A stretch of 64,000 nucleotides of DNA from Solihabitans fulvus (GTDB taxonomy: Bacteria; Actinomycetota; Actinomycetes; Mycobacteriales; Pseudonocardiaceae): positions 1 to 64,000 of the forward strand of contig NZ_VUOB01000067.1 in the NCBI RefSeq assembly GCF_008386585.1, read 5' to 3'. The notes beneath the pieces were generated by a model that was not told where the DNA came from, did no database searches, and saw only the letters and a list, made by a program, of their open reading frames with translations. Positions 1 to 9,498 of this stretch are shown here, one piece after another (the first letter of the stretch is position 1; the number at the start of each line of letters is the position of its first letter). Both the position numbers and the translations under genes were made by a program.

Positions 1-173
1 TTCGCTAAGTAAGTGGCATTGGCCATGGACCCGGCGCCCAGCACACCACGGCGCCCTGGCGAGGCCGCCTCGCCTGCTCGTGCGCCGCCCGCTCGACCGA
101 CGGGCAGGCCATCACACCTCCGATCTCTCGCGGGTCGAAGGGCGGTCGTCACACGCTTCGGCGACGGCTGGTC

Positions 174-488
174 GTGATCACCGAGCTGGCCGTTCTCGTG
201 CTGTTGCTGTCCGCCTCGGCCGCGCACGCGGAGACCACGCAGGTCCTCGCGCTGGCCGGGTCTGTCGATCAGGTGCTGACCAACATCCGCAACTGGGTGA
301 TGGGCATCCTCGCCGGTTTGGCCACCGTCTTTTTGAGCATCGGCGGGGTCCGCTACGTGATGGGCGGCGGTGACCCCGGCGAGGTCGAGAAGGCCAAGAC
401 GAGCTTCAAGGCCGCTGGGATGGGTTACGCGTTGGCCGCGCTCGCACCGCTGGTCGTCACCGTGCTCCAGGGCATCGTGGGGGCCTGA
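174..488 (+). CDS. VirB2/TrbC-like conjugation pilin candidate
   Basis: This 104-residue protein has a signal-peptide-like start (hydrophobic run ending in AHA, then ETTQ) and two further hydrophobic stretches, at about residues 40-60 and 80-100, with a short charged loop (GGDPGEVEKAKTSFK) between them. That layout is typical of TrbC/VirB2 pilin subunits and small actinobacterial T4SS membrane proteins. The only in-frame start is GTG at 174; no strong ribosome site is visible. It stops 3 nt before the TrbL-like gene, and VirB4/VirD4-type genes follow, which supports a transfer-channel role. The pilin identity is inferred from size, topology and position; there is no diagnostic motif. Confidence 0.6.
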   Translation: MITELAVLVLLLSASAAHAETTQVLALAGSVDQVLTNIRNWVMGILAGLATVFLSIGGVRYVMGGGDPGEVEKAKTSFKAAGMGYALAALAPLVVTVLQGIVGA

Positions 489-491
489 GCG

Positions 492-2681
492 ATGTCCGCG
501 ATCAAGCACCCCCGCCACCAGACACCCGTCCCATGGACTGTCCGCCGCCCGCGCGCCGACGAGCCCGCCTCGGCCCGTCCGGCGGCGGGCACCAACGCCG
601 ACCGCGAACAGCTCGCGCCCCCGTCCGCGAGCACCACCGGCCGCGGCGGTGGCCGCCCGCGCCGCCGGCTGGCACGGGTCGCGAAGTGGCTGCCGCGCAT
701 GACGCGAGGCCGGGCGCTGGCGCTGCTGGCGTTGAGCCTGGTGGTCCTGCTGGGCGGCGTGCTCGTGGTCAACGCCGCCGCCGCGCCCCCAGCTCCGGCC
801 GCGCAACCCGCGCCCGCGCCGCCGCCCCTGCCGTTGCCGACGGTCGACTCGTGCACGCCGTCCTCGCCGCTGCCGATCTGTCACCTTCCCACCAGCGCCC
901 TCTCGCCCACCACGCCGGCGTGCACCGGCGTGGGCTGCATCCCGCAGCCCAGCACCTCCGCGCCCCCGGCCAGCGGATCGAGCACCGGGCAACCCGGCGG
1001 CGACAGCGGCGACGGTGACGCGGACTGCGGGTTCACCAACATCGGCGGCTGCGTCACCAACGCCATCAACGGCTTCTTCCGGGGCATCGTCACCGCCGCG
1101 CTCAACCCGCTGCTGGACCTGTTGTCCAGGACGCTGCTGACGACGCCGACGCTGGACTCGCTGCCGCGTGTGGGGGAGCTGTGGGACAACTCCTGGCAGA
1201 TCCTGCTGGCTTCCTACGCCCTGCTGATCCTGATCGCCGGGATCCTGGTGATGGGCTACGAGACGGTGCAGACCCGGCACTCGGTCAAGGAGATCGCGCC
1301 GCGGATCGTGGTCGGGTTCCTCGCCGGAGCGTTGAGCCTGTGGGTGGCGACCCAGGGCATCCAGATCGCCAACGGCCTCGCCCAGGCCGTCATGGGTGGC
1401 GGACTGGACGCCAGCTCGGCCGGCGACACATTGAAGAGCCTCGTCCTCGGGTCGCTCAACGGCGGGATCTTCATCATTTTCGTCGGCCTGCTCCTGGCCG
1501 GGATGTTGGTCGTCCTGCTGGTCACCTACATCGTCCGGGTCGCGCTCACGGTCATCCTGATCGCGGGGGCGCCGTTGGCGTTGATGTTCCACGCGTTGCC
1601 GCAGACCGAGGGCATCGCGAAGTGGTGGTGGAAGGCGTTCGGTGGCTGCCTGGCCATCCAGGTCGGCCAGTCGCTGACGCTGATCACCGCGATGAGGGTG
1701 TTCCTCGCGCCCGGCGGGTTCACGATGTTCGGCCCGACGTGGAGCGGGTTGGTCAACCTGCTGGTCGCGCTCGCGTTGATGTACATCCTGTTCAAGATCC
1801 CGTTCTGGATCCTGGGGTCGCTGCGCGGCGGTGGCGGCCGGTCGTTGGCCGGGTCGCTGGTGCGTGGGTTCCTGGCGTACAAGACCTTCGGCCTACTCGG
1901 CGGCGGTCGCGGCGGTGGTCGCGGTCCGCGTCCTTCCGGTGGCGGCCGGAGCGGCACCGACAGCGGCGGCGGGAGCACGAATCCCTATGCCAACCCGACC
2001 ACCACATCCAGTGGTCAGTACGTGTTGCCGCTGACCGGCCTCACGCGCGGCAAACTGCCCAGGCCGCCGCACCAGCGCTATCCCGCTCGGGCAACGAAGA
2101 ACCCTTTCGGTCCTCGGCACTCGCCTGGTGGGGTGCAGTTGTCGCTGCCGTTGGGGGATGACTGGCCGGAGAACAAACCGGTCCTCGGGCGCGACGGGCA
2201 GTACCGGCTCCCGCTGGACGTCCAGCGGGTCACGCCGACCCCGCCCCCGGCCTCACCCCAGCCGCGACCCAGCGGCGGCCGTCGCCGCGGGCAGCAACTG
2301 CAGTTCGAGTTCGACCCGTACTGGGGCAACCGGCCGACCAGCTCGGGCCAGTACCCGCTGCCGCTGGGCGTGACCCGCACACCGCGCCCGGCCGGCCCAC
2401 CACCACCGGCGACACCACCGTCCCGACCTCGGCCGAGCGGCACGCAGTTGAAGTTGCCGTTCGACCCCTACAAGGGCAACCGGCCCACCCGATCCGGGCA
2501 ATACCCGCTGCCGCTAGACGGCGTCCACCGAGTCCCACCGGCCGCACCCGCGTCGCCACCACCGGCCCCGCCACCACGGCCCGCAGCACGTGGTGGACGG
2601 CAGCTCCGGCTCCCGCTGGACCTCCCGAAACCCCCGCGACCCACCCCGTCGCCGAAACCCACGACCGGAGGAACGCCATGA
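492..2681 (+). CDS. TrbL/VirB6-like polytopic membrane protein with repetitive proline-rich tail
   Basis: The protein has 729 residues. A cytoplasmic Arg/Pro-rich leader precedes a hydrophobic segment near 75-95 and a Pro/Ser-rich stretch. A block of about six membrane spans follows at roughly residues 190-450, the topology of TrbL/VirB6 inner-channel proteins. From about residue 490 the protein is a low-complexity tail rich in Gly, Pro and Arg, in which a GQY-x-LPL motif alternates with QL-x-LPF and QLRLPL variants, and GNRPT-SGQYPLPL occurs twice. It starts with ATG 3 nt after the pilin-like gene and shares its last four bases with the next gene. The core is likely part of the transfer pore; the tail's function is unknown. 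Confidence 0.6.
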   Translation: MSAIKHPRHQTPVPWTVRRPRADEPASARPAAGTNADREQLAPPSASTTGRGGGRPRRRLARVAKWLPRMTRGRALALLALSLVVLLGGVLVVNAAAAPPAPAAQPAPAPPPLPLPTVDSCTPSSPLPICHLPTSALSPTTPACTGVGCIPQPSTSAPPASGSSTGQPGGDSGDGDADCGFTNIGGCVTNAINGFFRGIVTAALNPLLDLLSRTLLTTPTLDSLPRVGELWDNSWQILLASYALLILIAGILVMGYETVQTRHSVKEIAPRIVVGFLAGALSLWVATQGIQIANGLAQAVMGGGLDASSAGDTLKSLVLGSLNGGIFIIFVGLLLAGMLVVLLVTYIVRVALTVILIAGAPLALMFHALPQTEGIAKWWWKAFGGCLAIQVGQSLTLITAMRVFLAPGGFTMFGPTWSGLVNLLVALALMYILFKIPFWILGSLRGGGGRSLAGSLVRGFLAYKTFGLLGGGRGGGRGPRPSGGGRSGTDSGGGSTNPYANPTTTSSGQYVLPLTGLTRGKLPRPPHQRYPARATKNPFGPRHSPGGVQLSLPLGDDWPENKPVLGRDGQYRLPLDVQRVTPTPPPASPQPRPSGGRRRGQQLQFEFDPYWGNRPTSSGQYPLPLGVTRTPRPAGPPPPATPPSRPRPSGTQLKLPFDPYKGNRPTRSGQYPLPLDGVHRVPPAAPASPPPAPPPRPAARGGRQLRLPLDLPKPPRPTPSPKPTTGGTP

Positions 2682-2902
2682 GCACGCCCGACTACAGCCC
2701 GGACGGTCTGACCGTTGAGGACATCACCGCCCTGCAACAAGAGTTCACCGAGGAACTGCGCCGCGAGGGCCACCTCCCGCCGCCGCGCCGCCACCGGCCC
2801 CGCCGCAGTGGCACGTGGCCGCGCGGCGCGCGCGGCCCGTCCGCGCCCACCTCCCGACGCCCCGCGACCGGCCCCGACCACAAACGAGGCGAGGACCAAT
2901 GA
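2678..2902 (+). CDS. Small charged hypothetical protein of the transfer operon
   Basis: The product has 74 residues. The first 30 are acidic and could form a helix (LTVEDITALQQEFTEELRR); the rest is Arg/Pro/Gly-rich and basic. There is no signal peptide and no membrane segment. ATGA overlaps at both ends link it translationally to the TrbL-like gene and the PrgI gene, which is the main reason to accept it as real. I do not recognise the family. Confidence 0.55.
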   Translation: MSTPDYSPDGLTVEDITALQQEFTEELRREGHLPPPRRHRPRRSGTWPRGARGPSAPTSRRPATGPDHKRGEDQ

Positions 2903-4173
2903 GTGCCTACGACACCCGCACAGCCGGGTCCTATGCCGTGCGCATCCCGGCCGACGTCGACATGCGTGACCGGGTCCTGGGGCCGTTGACCGCGCGGCAG
3001 TTGGCGATCCTCGGCGTGACCGGACTGGTGCTCTACGCCGCCTGGGCCGCCACCCGCGCGTTCCTGCCGATCCCGGTGTTCTTCGCGCTGGCCATCCCTG
3101 TCGGCGCGGCTGCTGCGATCCTCGCGCTGGGCCAACGCGACGGGATCTCGATGGACCGGATGCTGGTGGCCGCGATCCGCCAGCGCGTCGCGCCACGCCA
3201 CCGGGTCTCCGCCCCGGAGGGAGTGCGGCCCGCCCCTGCCTGGCTGACCAACCAGACCGCCGCGACCAGCACTGGGCGCGGCGGCAAGGGCAACGGCACC
3301 GCGCCGCCGGTGCGGGAGCAGATCTCGCCCTCGGCACTACGGCTGCCCGCCGAGGCGATCACCGACACCGGCGTCGTCGACCTCGGCGACGACGGCTTGG
3401 CCGTCGTCGCTGTCGCCTCCACGGTGAACTTCGCGCTACGCACACCCGCCGAGCAGGAAGCGCTCGTCGCCAGCTTCGGCCGGTACCTGCACAGCCTGAC
3501 CGCCCCAGTACAGATCCTCGTTCGGACCGAACGCCTCGACCTGTCCGGGCAGATCAACGAATTGCTCGCGAGGGCCGGTGGCCTGCCGCACCCGGCGCTG
3601 GAGGCCGCCGCCCTCGAACACGCCGACTACCTCGCCCAACTCGGGGAGCAGACCGACCTGCTGCGCCGGCAGGTGCTGCTGGTCCTGCGCGAGCCGATGG
3701 GCGCCACCACCGCCCCGACCGACGGCCTCGGCGGCCCGTCCCCCCTCGCCGTGCTGACCGCGCTGGCCCGCGGTAAACGGCGCACGAACACCGACACCGG
3801 CCGGGTCAGCGCCGGGGTGCGGCGGGCGGCGGAGTCGCGGTTGGTGCGCCGCCTCGGTGAGGCCGTCGAACTGCTGGCACCGGCCGGGATCGTGGTGACC
3901 CCCCTTGATGCCGGACAGGCCACCAGCGTCCTGGCCAGTGCCTGCAACCCCGACACGTTCCTGCCGCCCTCAGCCGGGCTGGCTGGGGCCGACGAGGTCA
4001 TCACCACCACCGGCGGCGGTGACCTGAGCGACGACGACCTCGCCGTCACCAGGTTCTGGCACGCCGATCACGGCGCCGACGGCCGCGCCGAGCCCGACCC
4101 GGACGCCGACATCGACGACTGGGACTACGAGGACAACGACGAAGACGACGAGGACGACAGGAGGCGGTCGTGA
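2899..4173 (+). CDS. PrgI-family membrane protein of the conjugation system
   Basis: The 424-residue product starts at the ATG that overlaps the previous stop (ATGA, 2899-2902). The N-terminal 90 residues carry the PrgI arrangement: VRIPADVDMRDRVLGPLTARQ, two closely spaced membrane spans at about residues 37-75, then the GQRDGISMDR loop. A long soluble region follows and ends in a strongly acidic tail (DDWDYEDNDEDDEDD). PrgI proteins sit beside VirB4 in Gram-positive conjugative elements and are thought to anchor the ATPase at the membrane. The soluble domain is longer than in a minimal PrgI, as in the SCO6880-type actinobacterial relatives. Confidence 0.75.
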   Translation: MSAYDTRTAGSYAVRIPADVDMRDRVLGPLTARQLAILGVTGLVLYAAWAATRAFLPIPVFFALAIPVGAAAAILALGQRDGISMDRMLVAAIRQRVAPRHRVSAPEGVRPAPAWLTNQTAATSTGRGGKGNGTAPPVREQISPSALRLPAEAITDTGVVDLGDDGLAVVAVASTVNFALRTPAEQEALVASFGRYLHSLTAPVQILVRTERLDLSGQINELLARAGGLPHPALEAAALEHADYLAQLGEQTDLLRRQVLLVLREPMGATTAPTDGLGGPSPLAVLTALARGKRRTNTDTGRVSAGVRRAAESRLVRRLGEAVELLAPAGIVVTPLDAGQATSVLASACNPDTFLPPSAGLAGADEVITTTGGGDLSDDDLAVTRFWHADHGADGRAEPDPDADIDDWDYEDNDEDDEDDRRRS

Positions 4174-6122
4174 TGACCACCCGAGCACGAACCCGGCGCG
4201 GCCAGCGCCGCCGCAGCACCCGGCCCGCCTCCCGCGCCGCCGCGTTCACCCCCGACGCCCTCTCTGTCGGTGCACGCCACCTGGAAGTCGGCAACGAGTG
4301 GGTGTCCTCGTTCGCCGTGACCGGATTCCCCAGGGAGGTGCACCCCGGTTGGCTCGCCCCGCTGCTGACCTACCCGGGCCGCCTCGATGTCGCGCTGCAC
4401 GTCGGGCCGATCGACCCGGCCACCGCGGCCGCCAGGCTCAAGAAGCAGCTCGCCAAACTCGAGTCCGGGCGCCGGCACACCGCCGAGCACGGCCGCCTGT
4501 ACGACCCGCAGGTCGAGGCCGCCACCGAAGACGCCTACGACCTGTCCTCTCGCGTCGCGCGGGGCGAAGGAAAGCTGTTCCGAGTCGGTCTCTACCTCAC
4601 GATCCACGCCCCGACCGAGCGGGCGTTGCACGACGAAGTGGGCGCGCTGCGGTCCCTATCCGCGAGCCTGTTGCTGGACGCGAAGCACACCACCTATCGG
4701 TCGCTGCAGGGCTGGGTGTCGTGCCTGCCAATGGGCCTGGACCTCATCGGGATGCGCCGCACATTCGACACCAGCGCGTTGTCGGCGGCGTTCCCGTTCA
4801 CCTCGCCCGACTTGCCCGCGGCCGACCCGACCTCGGTCGCCGCACCCTCCGGAGTGCTCTACGGCTACAACGTCGGCTCCCAGGGACTGGTGCACTGGGA
4901 CCGATTCGGCGAGGGAATGCACAACCACAACTCCGTCATCCTCGGCCGCTCCGGCGCGGGCAAGAGCTACCTGGTCAAGCTCGAACTCCTGCGCAGCTTG
5001 TACCGGGGCATCGAGATCGCGGTCGTGGACCCGGAGGACGAGTACGCCCGGCTGGCCGCCGCGGTCGGCGGCACCTACGTCCACCTCGGCGCGGCGGGGG
5101 TGCGGCTCAACCCGTTCGACTTGCCCATCCACCGCACCGACGACGGCCGCCGCACCGCCCCGAAAGACGCCCTCGTGCGCCGGTCGCTGTTCCTGCACAC
5201 CGTCGTCGCCGTCCTCGTCGGCGGCGAGCTGGACTCCGCCGAGCGGGCCGCGCTGGACCGCGCCATCGCCGCCACCTACCAGGCTGTCGGGATCACCGCC
5301 GACGCCCGCACCTGGACCCGCCCCTCACCCACGTTGCGGACCTTGCGCGACCAACTCGCCACCGCCGGCCACGCCGGCGACCGAGCCGCAACCGAGCTCG
5401 CCGCGAAGTTGCACCCCTACGTCGAGGGCGCGTTCAAGCAACTGTTCGACGGACAGACCACGACCAATCCCGACGGGCACTTGATCGTGTTCAGCCTGCG
5501 GGACCTGCCCGACGAACTGAAGCCAATCGGCACCCTGCTCACCTTGGACGCGGTGTGGCGGCGCGTGTCCAACCCGGCGATCCGCCGCCCGCGTCTGGTC
5601 GTCGTGGACGAGGCGTGGCTGCTGATGAAACAGCCCTCCGGCGCGGAGTTCCTGTTCCGCATGGCCAAAGCCTCCCGCAAACACTGGGCAGGGCTGACCG
5701 TCGCTACCCAGGACACCGCCGACGTTCTCGGCAGCGACCTCGGGAAAGCCGTCGTCGCGAACGCGGCGACCCAGATCCTGCTCCGCCAGGCCTCCCAAGC
5801 CATCGACGAGATCACCCAGACCTTCGACCTGTCGGCCGGGGAACGTCAGTTCCTGCTGTCAGCCGACCAGGGACAGGGACTGCTCTCGGCAGGAACCCAG
5901 CACGTGGCGTTCCAATCGATCGCGTCGCCAACCGAGCATCTTCTCGTCACGAGCAGCCCCGCCGAACTCGCCGAATACGCCGAGACGGCTGACACCAGCG
6001 ATGCCGAGCACGAGCAATCCTACGTCGATCTGGGCTTCGCCGACGACACGCCCCAGGCCAGTGACGGCGACGAGTTCGGGTCCTCCGACCCCGACGACCA
6101 CATCGAACTCGACGCCGCCTGA
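4170..6122 (+). CDS. VirB4-family conjugation ATPase
   Basis: This 650-residue hexameric-type ATPase would power the assembly or function of the transfer channel on the cytoplasmic side. A Walker A motif (GRSGAGKSYLVK) lies near residue 260 and a Walker B (RLVVVDEAWLLM) near residue 475; the late KHWAGLTVATQD and LLRQASQAID motifs are also typical of VirB4/TraC proteins. A GGAGG ribosome site lies just upstream. Adjacent GTG (4170) and ATG (4173) codons could both start it, overlapping the PrgI stop. The C-terminus is acidic. The preceding pilin, TrbL and PrgI genes and the VirD4 gene behind make the assignment solid. Confidence 0.85.
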   Translation: MMTTRARTRRGQRRRSTRPASRAAAFTPDALSVGARHLEVGNEWVSSFAVTGFPREVHPGWLAPLLTYPGRLDVALHVGPIDPATAAARLKKQLAKLESGRRHTAEHGRLYDPQVEAATEDAYDLSSRVARGEGKLFRVGLYLTIHAPTERALHDEVGALRSLSASLLLDAKHTTYRSLQGWVSCLPMGLDLIGMRRTFDTSALSAAFPFTSPDLPAADPTSVAAPSGVLYGYNVGSQGLVHWDRFGEGMHNHNSVILGRSGAGKSYLVKLELLRSLYRGIEIAVVDPEDEYARLAAAVGGTYVHLGAAGVRLNPFDLPIHRTDDGRRTAPKDALVRRSLFLHTVVAVLVGGELDSAERAALDRAIAATYQAVGITADARTWTRPSPTLRTLRDQLATAGHAGDRAATELAAKLHPYVEGAFKQLFDGQTTTNPDGHLIVFSLRDLPDELKPIGTLLTLDAVWRRVSNPAIRRPRLVVVDEAWLLMKQPSGAEFLFRMAKASRKHWAGLTVATQDTADVLGSDLGKAVVANAATQILLRQASQAIDEITQTFDLSAGERQFLLSADQGQGLLSAGTQHVAFQSIASPTEHLLVTSSPAELAEYAETADTSDAEHEQSYVDLGFADDTPQASDGDEFGSSDPDDHIELDAA

Positions 6123-6179
6123 CACCACCACCCCGCGCTGCCGGGTCTCAATTCCTGTTCTGGTGAAAGGACTTTCGCA

Positions 6180-8810
6180 ATGATCGCTGTGATACCTGCT
6201 GCTCTCATCCACCCGCTCGCCACCGCCCCCGCGCCGGGCACCGGGCCACAGCCGACCGGCCTGTCCGGTAGCTGGCTCGGCCAGTACCTCCGCGATCCGC
6301 TGGGCACCCTGCACGCGCTGCTGACCCCGATCGGGCAGTGGCTTGCCCTCTGGTGGCCCACCGTGTCGGTGTCCGCCGCCTTCGCCGTACTCGTGGTGAT
6401 CTCGCAGCGGCGGTGGCTGGCCGGGCGCCGCCATGCCGCCCTGCTCGCCGACGCCCGCCAGATCACCGTGCTCGCCCCGCCCACCGTCGACCCCGCGGGC
6501 GGGGCCGCACTGTGGTCCAACCTCGTCGGGTTGCTGCGCCCCGCGTGGCGCCGCGCTCTGGTCGGTCAGCCGCACGTCGCGTGCGAGTACGTGTTCTCCG
6601 AGGCAGGGGTCGCCATCCAGCTATGGGTGCCCGGCGTCATCCCACCCGGCCTGGTCGAGCGTGCCGTGGAGGCCGCCTGGCCGGGCACGCACACCCGCGT
6701 CGGCGCGGCCGAGCCGCCGCTGCCGCCGCACGGTGACGGGCAGCGGCGGCTGGTCGTCGGCGGTGAACTCCGCCTCGCCCGCAGCGAGGCACTACCGATC
6801 CGCACCGACTTCGACGCCGACCCGATCCGCGCCCTCATCGGCGCGCCCGTCGGCTTGGGGCGCGAGGAGTACGCCTGTGTGCAGATCCTGGCCCGCCCGG
6901 TCACCGGCCACCGCGTCGCGAAGGCACGCCGGTCGGCGCGGCGGGTGCACACCGGCGGCTCCACCCACCTGGTCGGCCGGCTGCTCGACCTCATCACGCC
7001 CGGCGTCAAGTCCGGCCGCACCCGACACGCCACCACGTCCGGGCAGTTGCACAGCGACCCGCAGACCTCGCTGGAATACGGAGCGCAGAACCGCGCCATC
7101 GTCACCAAACAACGCGGCAGCCAGTTCGAGACGATCATCCGCTACGCCGTGGCCACCCTCCTACCCGCCGACGCAGGCGACCGCGAGGTCCGCACCGCCC
7201 GCGACGTCGCCCGCGGCCGAGCACACGCCCTCGCGGCCAGCTTCGCCTCCTACACCGAACACAACCGCTACGGCCGCACACGCCTCCGCCACCCCGGCAC
7301 CGTGATCGACGAACGCCGCCTCGGTCGAGGAGATCTACTGTCGGTGCCGGAACTGGCGGCACTGGCGCACTTGCCCGTCGATGAGTCGATCCCTGGTGTT
7401 CAGCGTGCTGGTGCCCGCGCGATCTCGCCGCCTCCGGGCATCGCGACTCCTGGCCCGCAGGCCAAGCCGCTCGGGATCACCGACACCGGACACGAGCGGC
7501 CGGTCGCGCTGCGGGTGCCCGACGCCCGACACCATCTGCACGTCATCGGCGCCACCGGCTCCGGCAAGTCCACTCTGCTGGGCAACATGATCCTGGCCGA
7601 CGCCGAGGCCGGGCGCGGCATCGTGCTGATCGACCCCAAGGGCGACCTGGTCACTGACGTCCTGTCCCGCCTGCCGCGCTCGGCGGCGGACCGGGTCGTG
7701 CTGTTCGACGCCGACAGCCGCAGCCGTCCGCCGTGCCTGAATCCACTGGACGGCGGGGAGACCGACCTGACCGTCGACAACCTCGTGTCCGTGTTTCGGC
7801 GGGTGTACTCGGCGTTCTGGGGGCCGCGCACCGACGACGTCATGCGCGCCGCGTGCCTGACGCTGCGCACCCAGGAAGGCGTCGCGACCCTGGCCGACCT
7901 GCCCAAGCTGCTCATCGATGAGGCGTTCCGCTCACGGGTCACCGCCGGAGTCACCGACCCGGTCCTGCGCGGCTTTTGGACCTGGTACGAGGAACTGACC
8001 GACTCCAGCCGCAGCCAGGTCATCAGCCCGTTGATGAACAAGCTGCGCGCGTTTCTGCTGCGGCCCTTCGTCCGGGACGCCATCGCGGGCGGTCATTCCA
8101 CAGTGGACATGAGTGAAGTGCTCGATGGTGGTATCTGCCTTGTCCGTATCCCCAAGGGAAGTCTCGGGGAGGAAACCACCCGACTGGTCGGGTCGCTGGT
8201 AGTCGCGCGCACGTGGCAGGCCACCACCGGGCGCGCGCGAACCCCGCAACGCAGGCGCAAAGACGCCTCACTGGTCATCGACGAGTGTCACAATTTCTTG
8301 AACTTGCCCTATCCGATCGAGGACATGCTGGCTGAGGCACGGGGTTTCCGGGTCGCGATGACACTGGCCCACCAACACCTCGGGCAGCTTCCCCGCGAAC
8401 TGCGGGAGGGCATGTCGACCAACGCCCGCAGCAAGGTCTTCTTCAACGCCAGCCCAGAAGACTCCCGCGAGCTCTCCCGACACACCGCACCCAGGTTGTC
8501 CGATCACGACCTCGCGCACCTCGGCGTCTACCACGCCGCCGTCCGCCTGGTTCTCAACGGGGAAGAGGCGCAGCCGTTCACTATGCGCACCCAACCGCTC
8601 CCGCGCGCGATCCCCGGCAGGGCACGAGAGATCCGCGCTGTGGTCCGGTGCGCGCTGCGCACCCGCACGGCCGCCCCAACCACGACCAACGGCGGCTCGT
8701 CCTCGCGGCCGTTACAGAAGCCCACCACAGGGTCACGGCCCGCGAACCACGACCGCGCGACCGGGCCGGTGGTTCGGCCGCACCGCACCGACCCGCGCCG
8801 CCACGGCTGA
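6180..8810 (+). CDS. VirD4/TraG-like conjugative coupling ATPase
   Basis: The 876-residue protein has an N-terminal membrane segment at about residues 50-75, then a soluble region that probably packs against the channel. Its P-loop ATPase has GATGSGKSTLLGNM near 460, DPKGDLV shortly after, and a Walker B SLVIDECHNFLNL near 695. The QxxQ-like motor segment (AHQHLGQLPRELREG) matches type IV coupling proteins, which recruit the relaxosome to the pore. The ATG at 6180 follows a GAAAGG ribosome site. The last 60 residues are Arg/Pro-rich and poorly conserved in character. No relaxase gene is visible next to it, which is unusual for a self-transmissible element. Confidence 0.8.
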   Translation: MIAVIPAALIHPLATAPAPGTGPQPTGLSGSWLGQYLRDPLGTLHALLTPIGQWLALWWPTVSVSAAFAVLVVISQRRWLAGRRHAALLADARQITVLAPPTVDPAGGAALWSNLVGLLRPAWRRALVGQPHVACEYVFSEAGVAIQLWVPGVIPPGLVERAVEAAWPGTHTRVGAAEPPLPPHGDGQRRLVVGGELRLARSEALPIRTDFDADPIRALIGAPVGLGREEYACVQILARPVTGHRVAKARRSARRVHTGGSTHLVGRLLDLITPGVKSGRTRHATTSGQLHSDPQTSLEYGAQNRAIVTKQRGSQFETIIRYAVATLLPADAGDREVRTARDVARGRAHALAASFASYTEHNRYGRTRLRHPGTVIDERRLGRGDLLSVPELAALAHLPVDESIPGVQRAGARAISPPPGIATPGPQAKPLGITDTGHERPVALRVPDARHHLHVIGATGSGKSTLLGNMILADAEAGRGIVLIDPKGDLVTDVLSRLPRSAADRVVLFDADSRSRPPCLNPLDGGETDLTVDNLVSVFRRVYSAFWGPRTDDVMRAACLTLRTQEGVATLADLPKLLIDEAFRSRVTAGVTDPVLRGFWTWYEELTDSSRSQVISPLMNKLRAFLLRPFVRDAIAGGHSTVDMSEVLDGGICLVRIPKGSLGEETTRLVGSLVVARTWQATTGRARTPQRRRKDASLVIDECHNFLNLPYPIEDMLAEARGFRVAMTLAHQHLGQLPRELREGMSTNARSKVFFNASPEDSRELSRHTAPRLSDHDLAHLGVYHAAVRLVLNGEEAQPFTMRTQPLPRAIPGRAREIRAVVRCALRTRTAAPTTTNGGSSSRPLQKPTTGSRPANHDRATGPVVRPHRTDPRRHG

Positions 8811-9000
8811 CCGCCGCGACCACGACAACCCAACTCCCGCACTATCGGTGCCTGAATTGACTGGTGAAGCGACGGTATTCGAGACCGGCGGTATTCACGG
8901 CTTCAAGTCTGGCGAGTTCGGTCGGTACGTGCGGAGTCCATGCTGCCCGTCCGCACGCCAACTGGTCCGTCAGTCCTGTGGCGGTGGGATAGGCGCGGGT

Positions 9001-9498
9001 CTACGGCGATGCGGCCGCATTCCAGGCGTCGGTGACACACAGTTCGCGGTAATCCCACCAGCCTTCGCGCGTGCCCTCGTCCAGCAACCGTCGGACGGCA
9101 GCCAGATCAGCGTCCGGCGGAACATCCAGCACTGCGATCCAGAACATCCCAGCACCAGTAACTCCCAAGGGAGCGAACTTGTCCAAGACGATGTTGTCAC
9201 GCTCGTTGAGTGGTTGAAGCGGACCGTCCGACGTGGCGCCAACGTAGATGGCGCACCATCCGGATGCCTCCAGCTTCTCCTCTACCCACAGGTCACCGTT
9301 CACGTCTGGCCGAACTCGAAAGATGTCGCCTTTGGCGGCGTTGAAAGCGCCCCATGGCGCACGAAGCAACCGAATCCTGTCGACCGACAGCGCCTCTGCG
9401 GCCATGTCCATACTCGTGACTGGGCCACCTGACGTGCGGAACCCTACCTGCACCCAGCCGGGCGGCAGGACCATCGGTACGCGACTCCTTGAGGCCAC
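9001..9498 (-). CDS. DUF4265-type hypothetical protein
   Basis: The product has up to 165 residues; a start at the ATG at 9474 is also possible. A central stretch reads like DUF4265 proteins: SMDMAAEALSVDRIRLLRAP, then GDIFRVRPDVNGDLWVEEKLEASG, and near the C-terminus LLDEGTREGWWDYRELCVTDAW. The family is uncharacterised and common in actinomycetes. It lies on the opposite strand to the transfer genes inside a worn patch next to an integrase-like fragment, so it may be cargo of an older insertion. Assignment is by recalled pattern. Confidence 0.55.
   Translation of the reverse strand: MASRSRVPMVLPPGWVQVGFRTSGGPVTSMDMAAEALSVDRIRLLRAPWGAFNAAKGDIFRVRPDVNGDLWVEEKLEASGWCAIYVGATSDGPLQPLNERDNIVLDKFAPLGVTGAGMFWIAVLDVPPDADLAAVRRLLDEGTREGWWDYRELCVTDAWNAAASP

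Noticed and set aside
1181..2161. 326-codon plus-strand frame inside the TrbL-like gene
   Set aside because: Shadow frame of GC-rich coding sequence; Arg/Pro/Gly/His-rich with no domain.
8848..9432. Plus-strand open frame of 194 codons
   Set aside because: Lies antisense to the DUF4265 gene; its composition is unlike a protein and there is no ribosome site.
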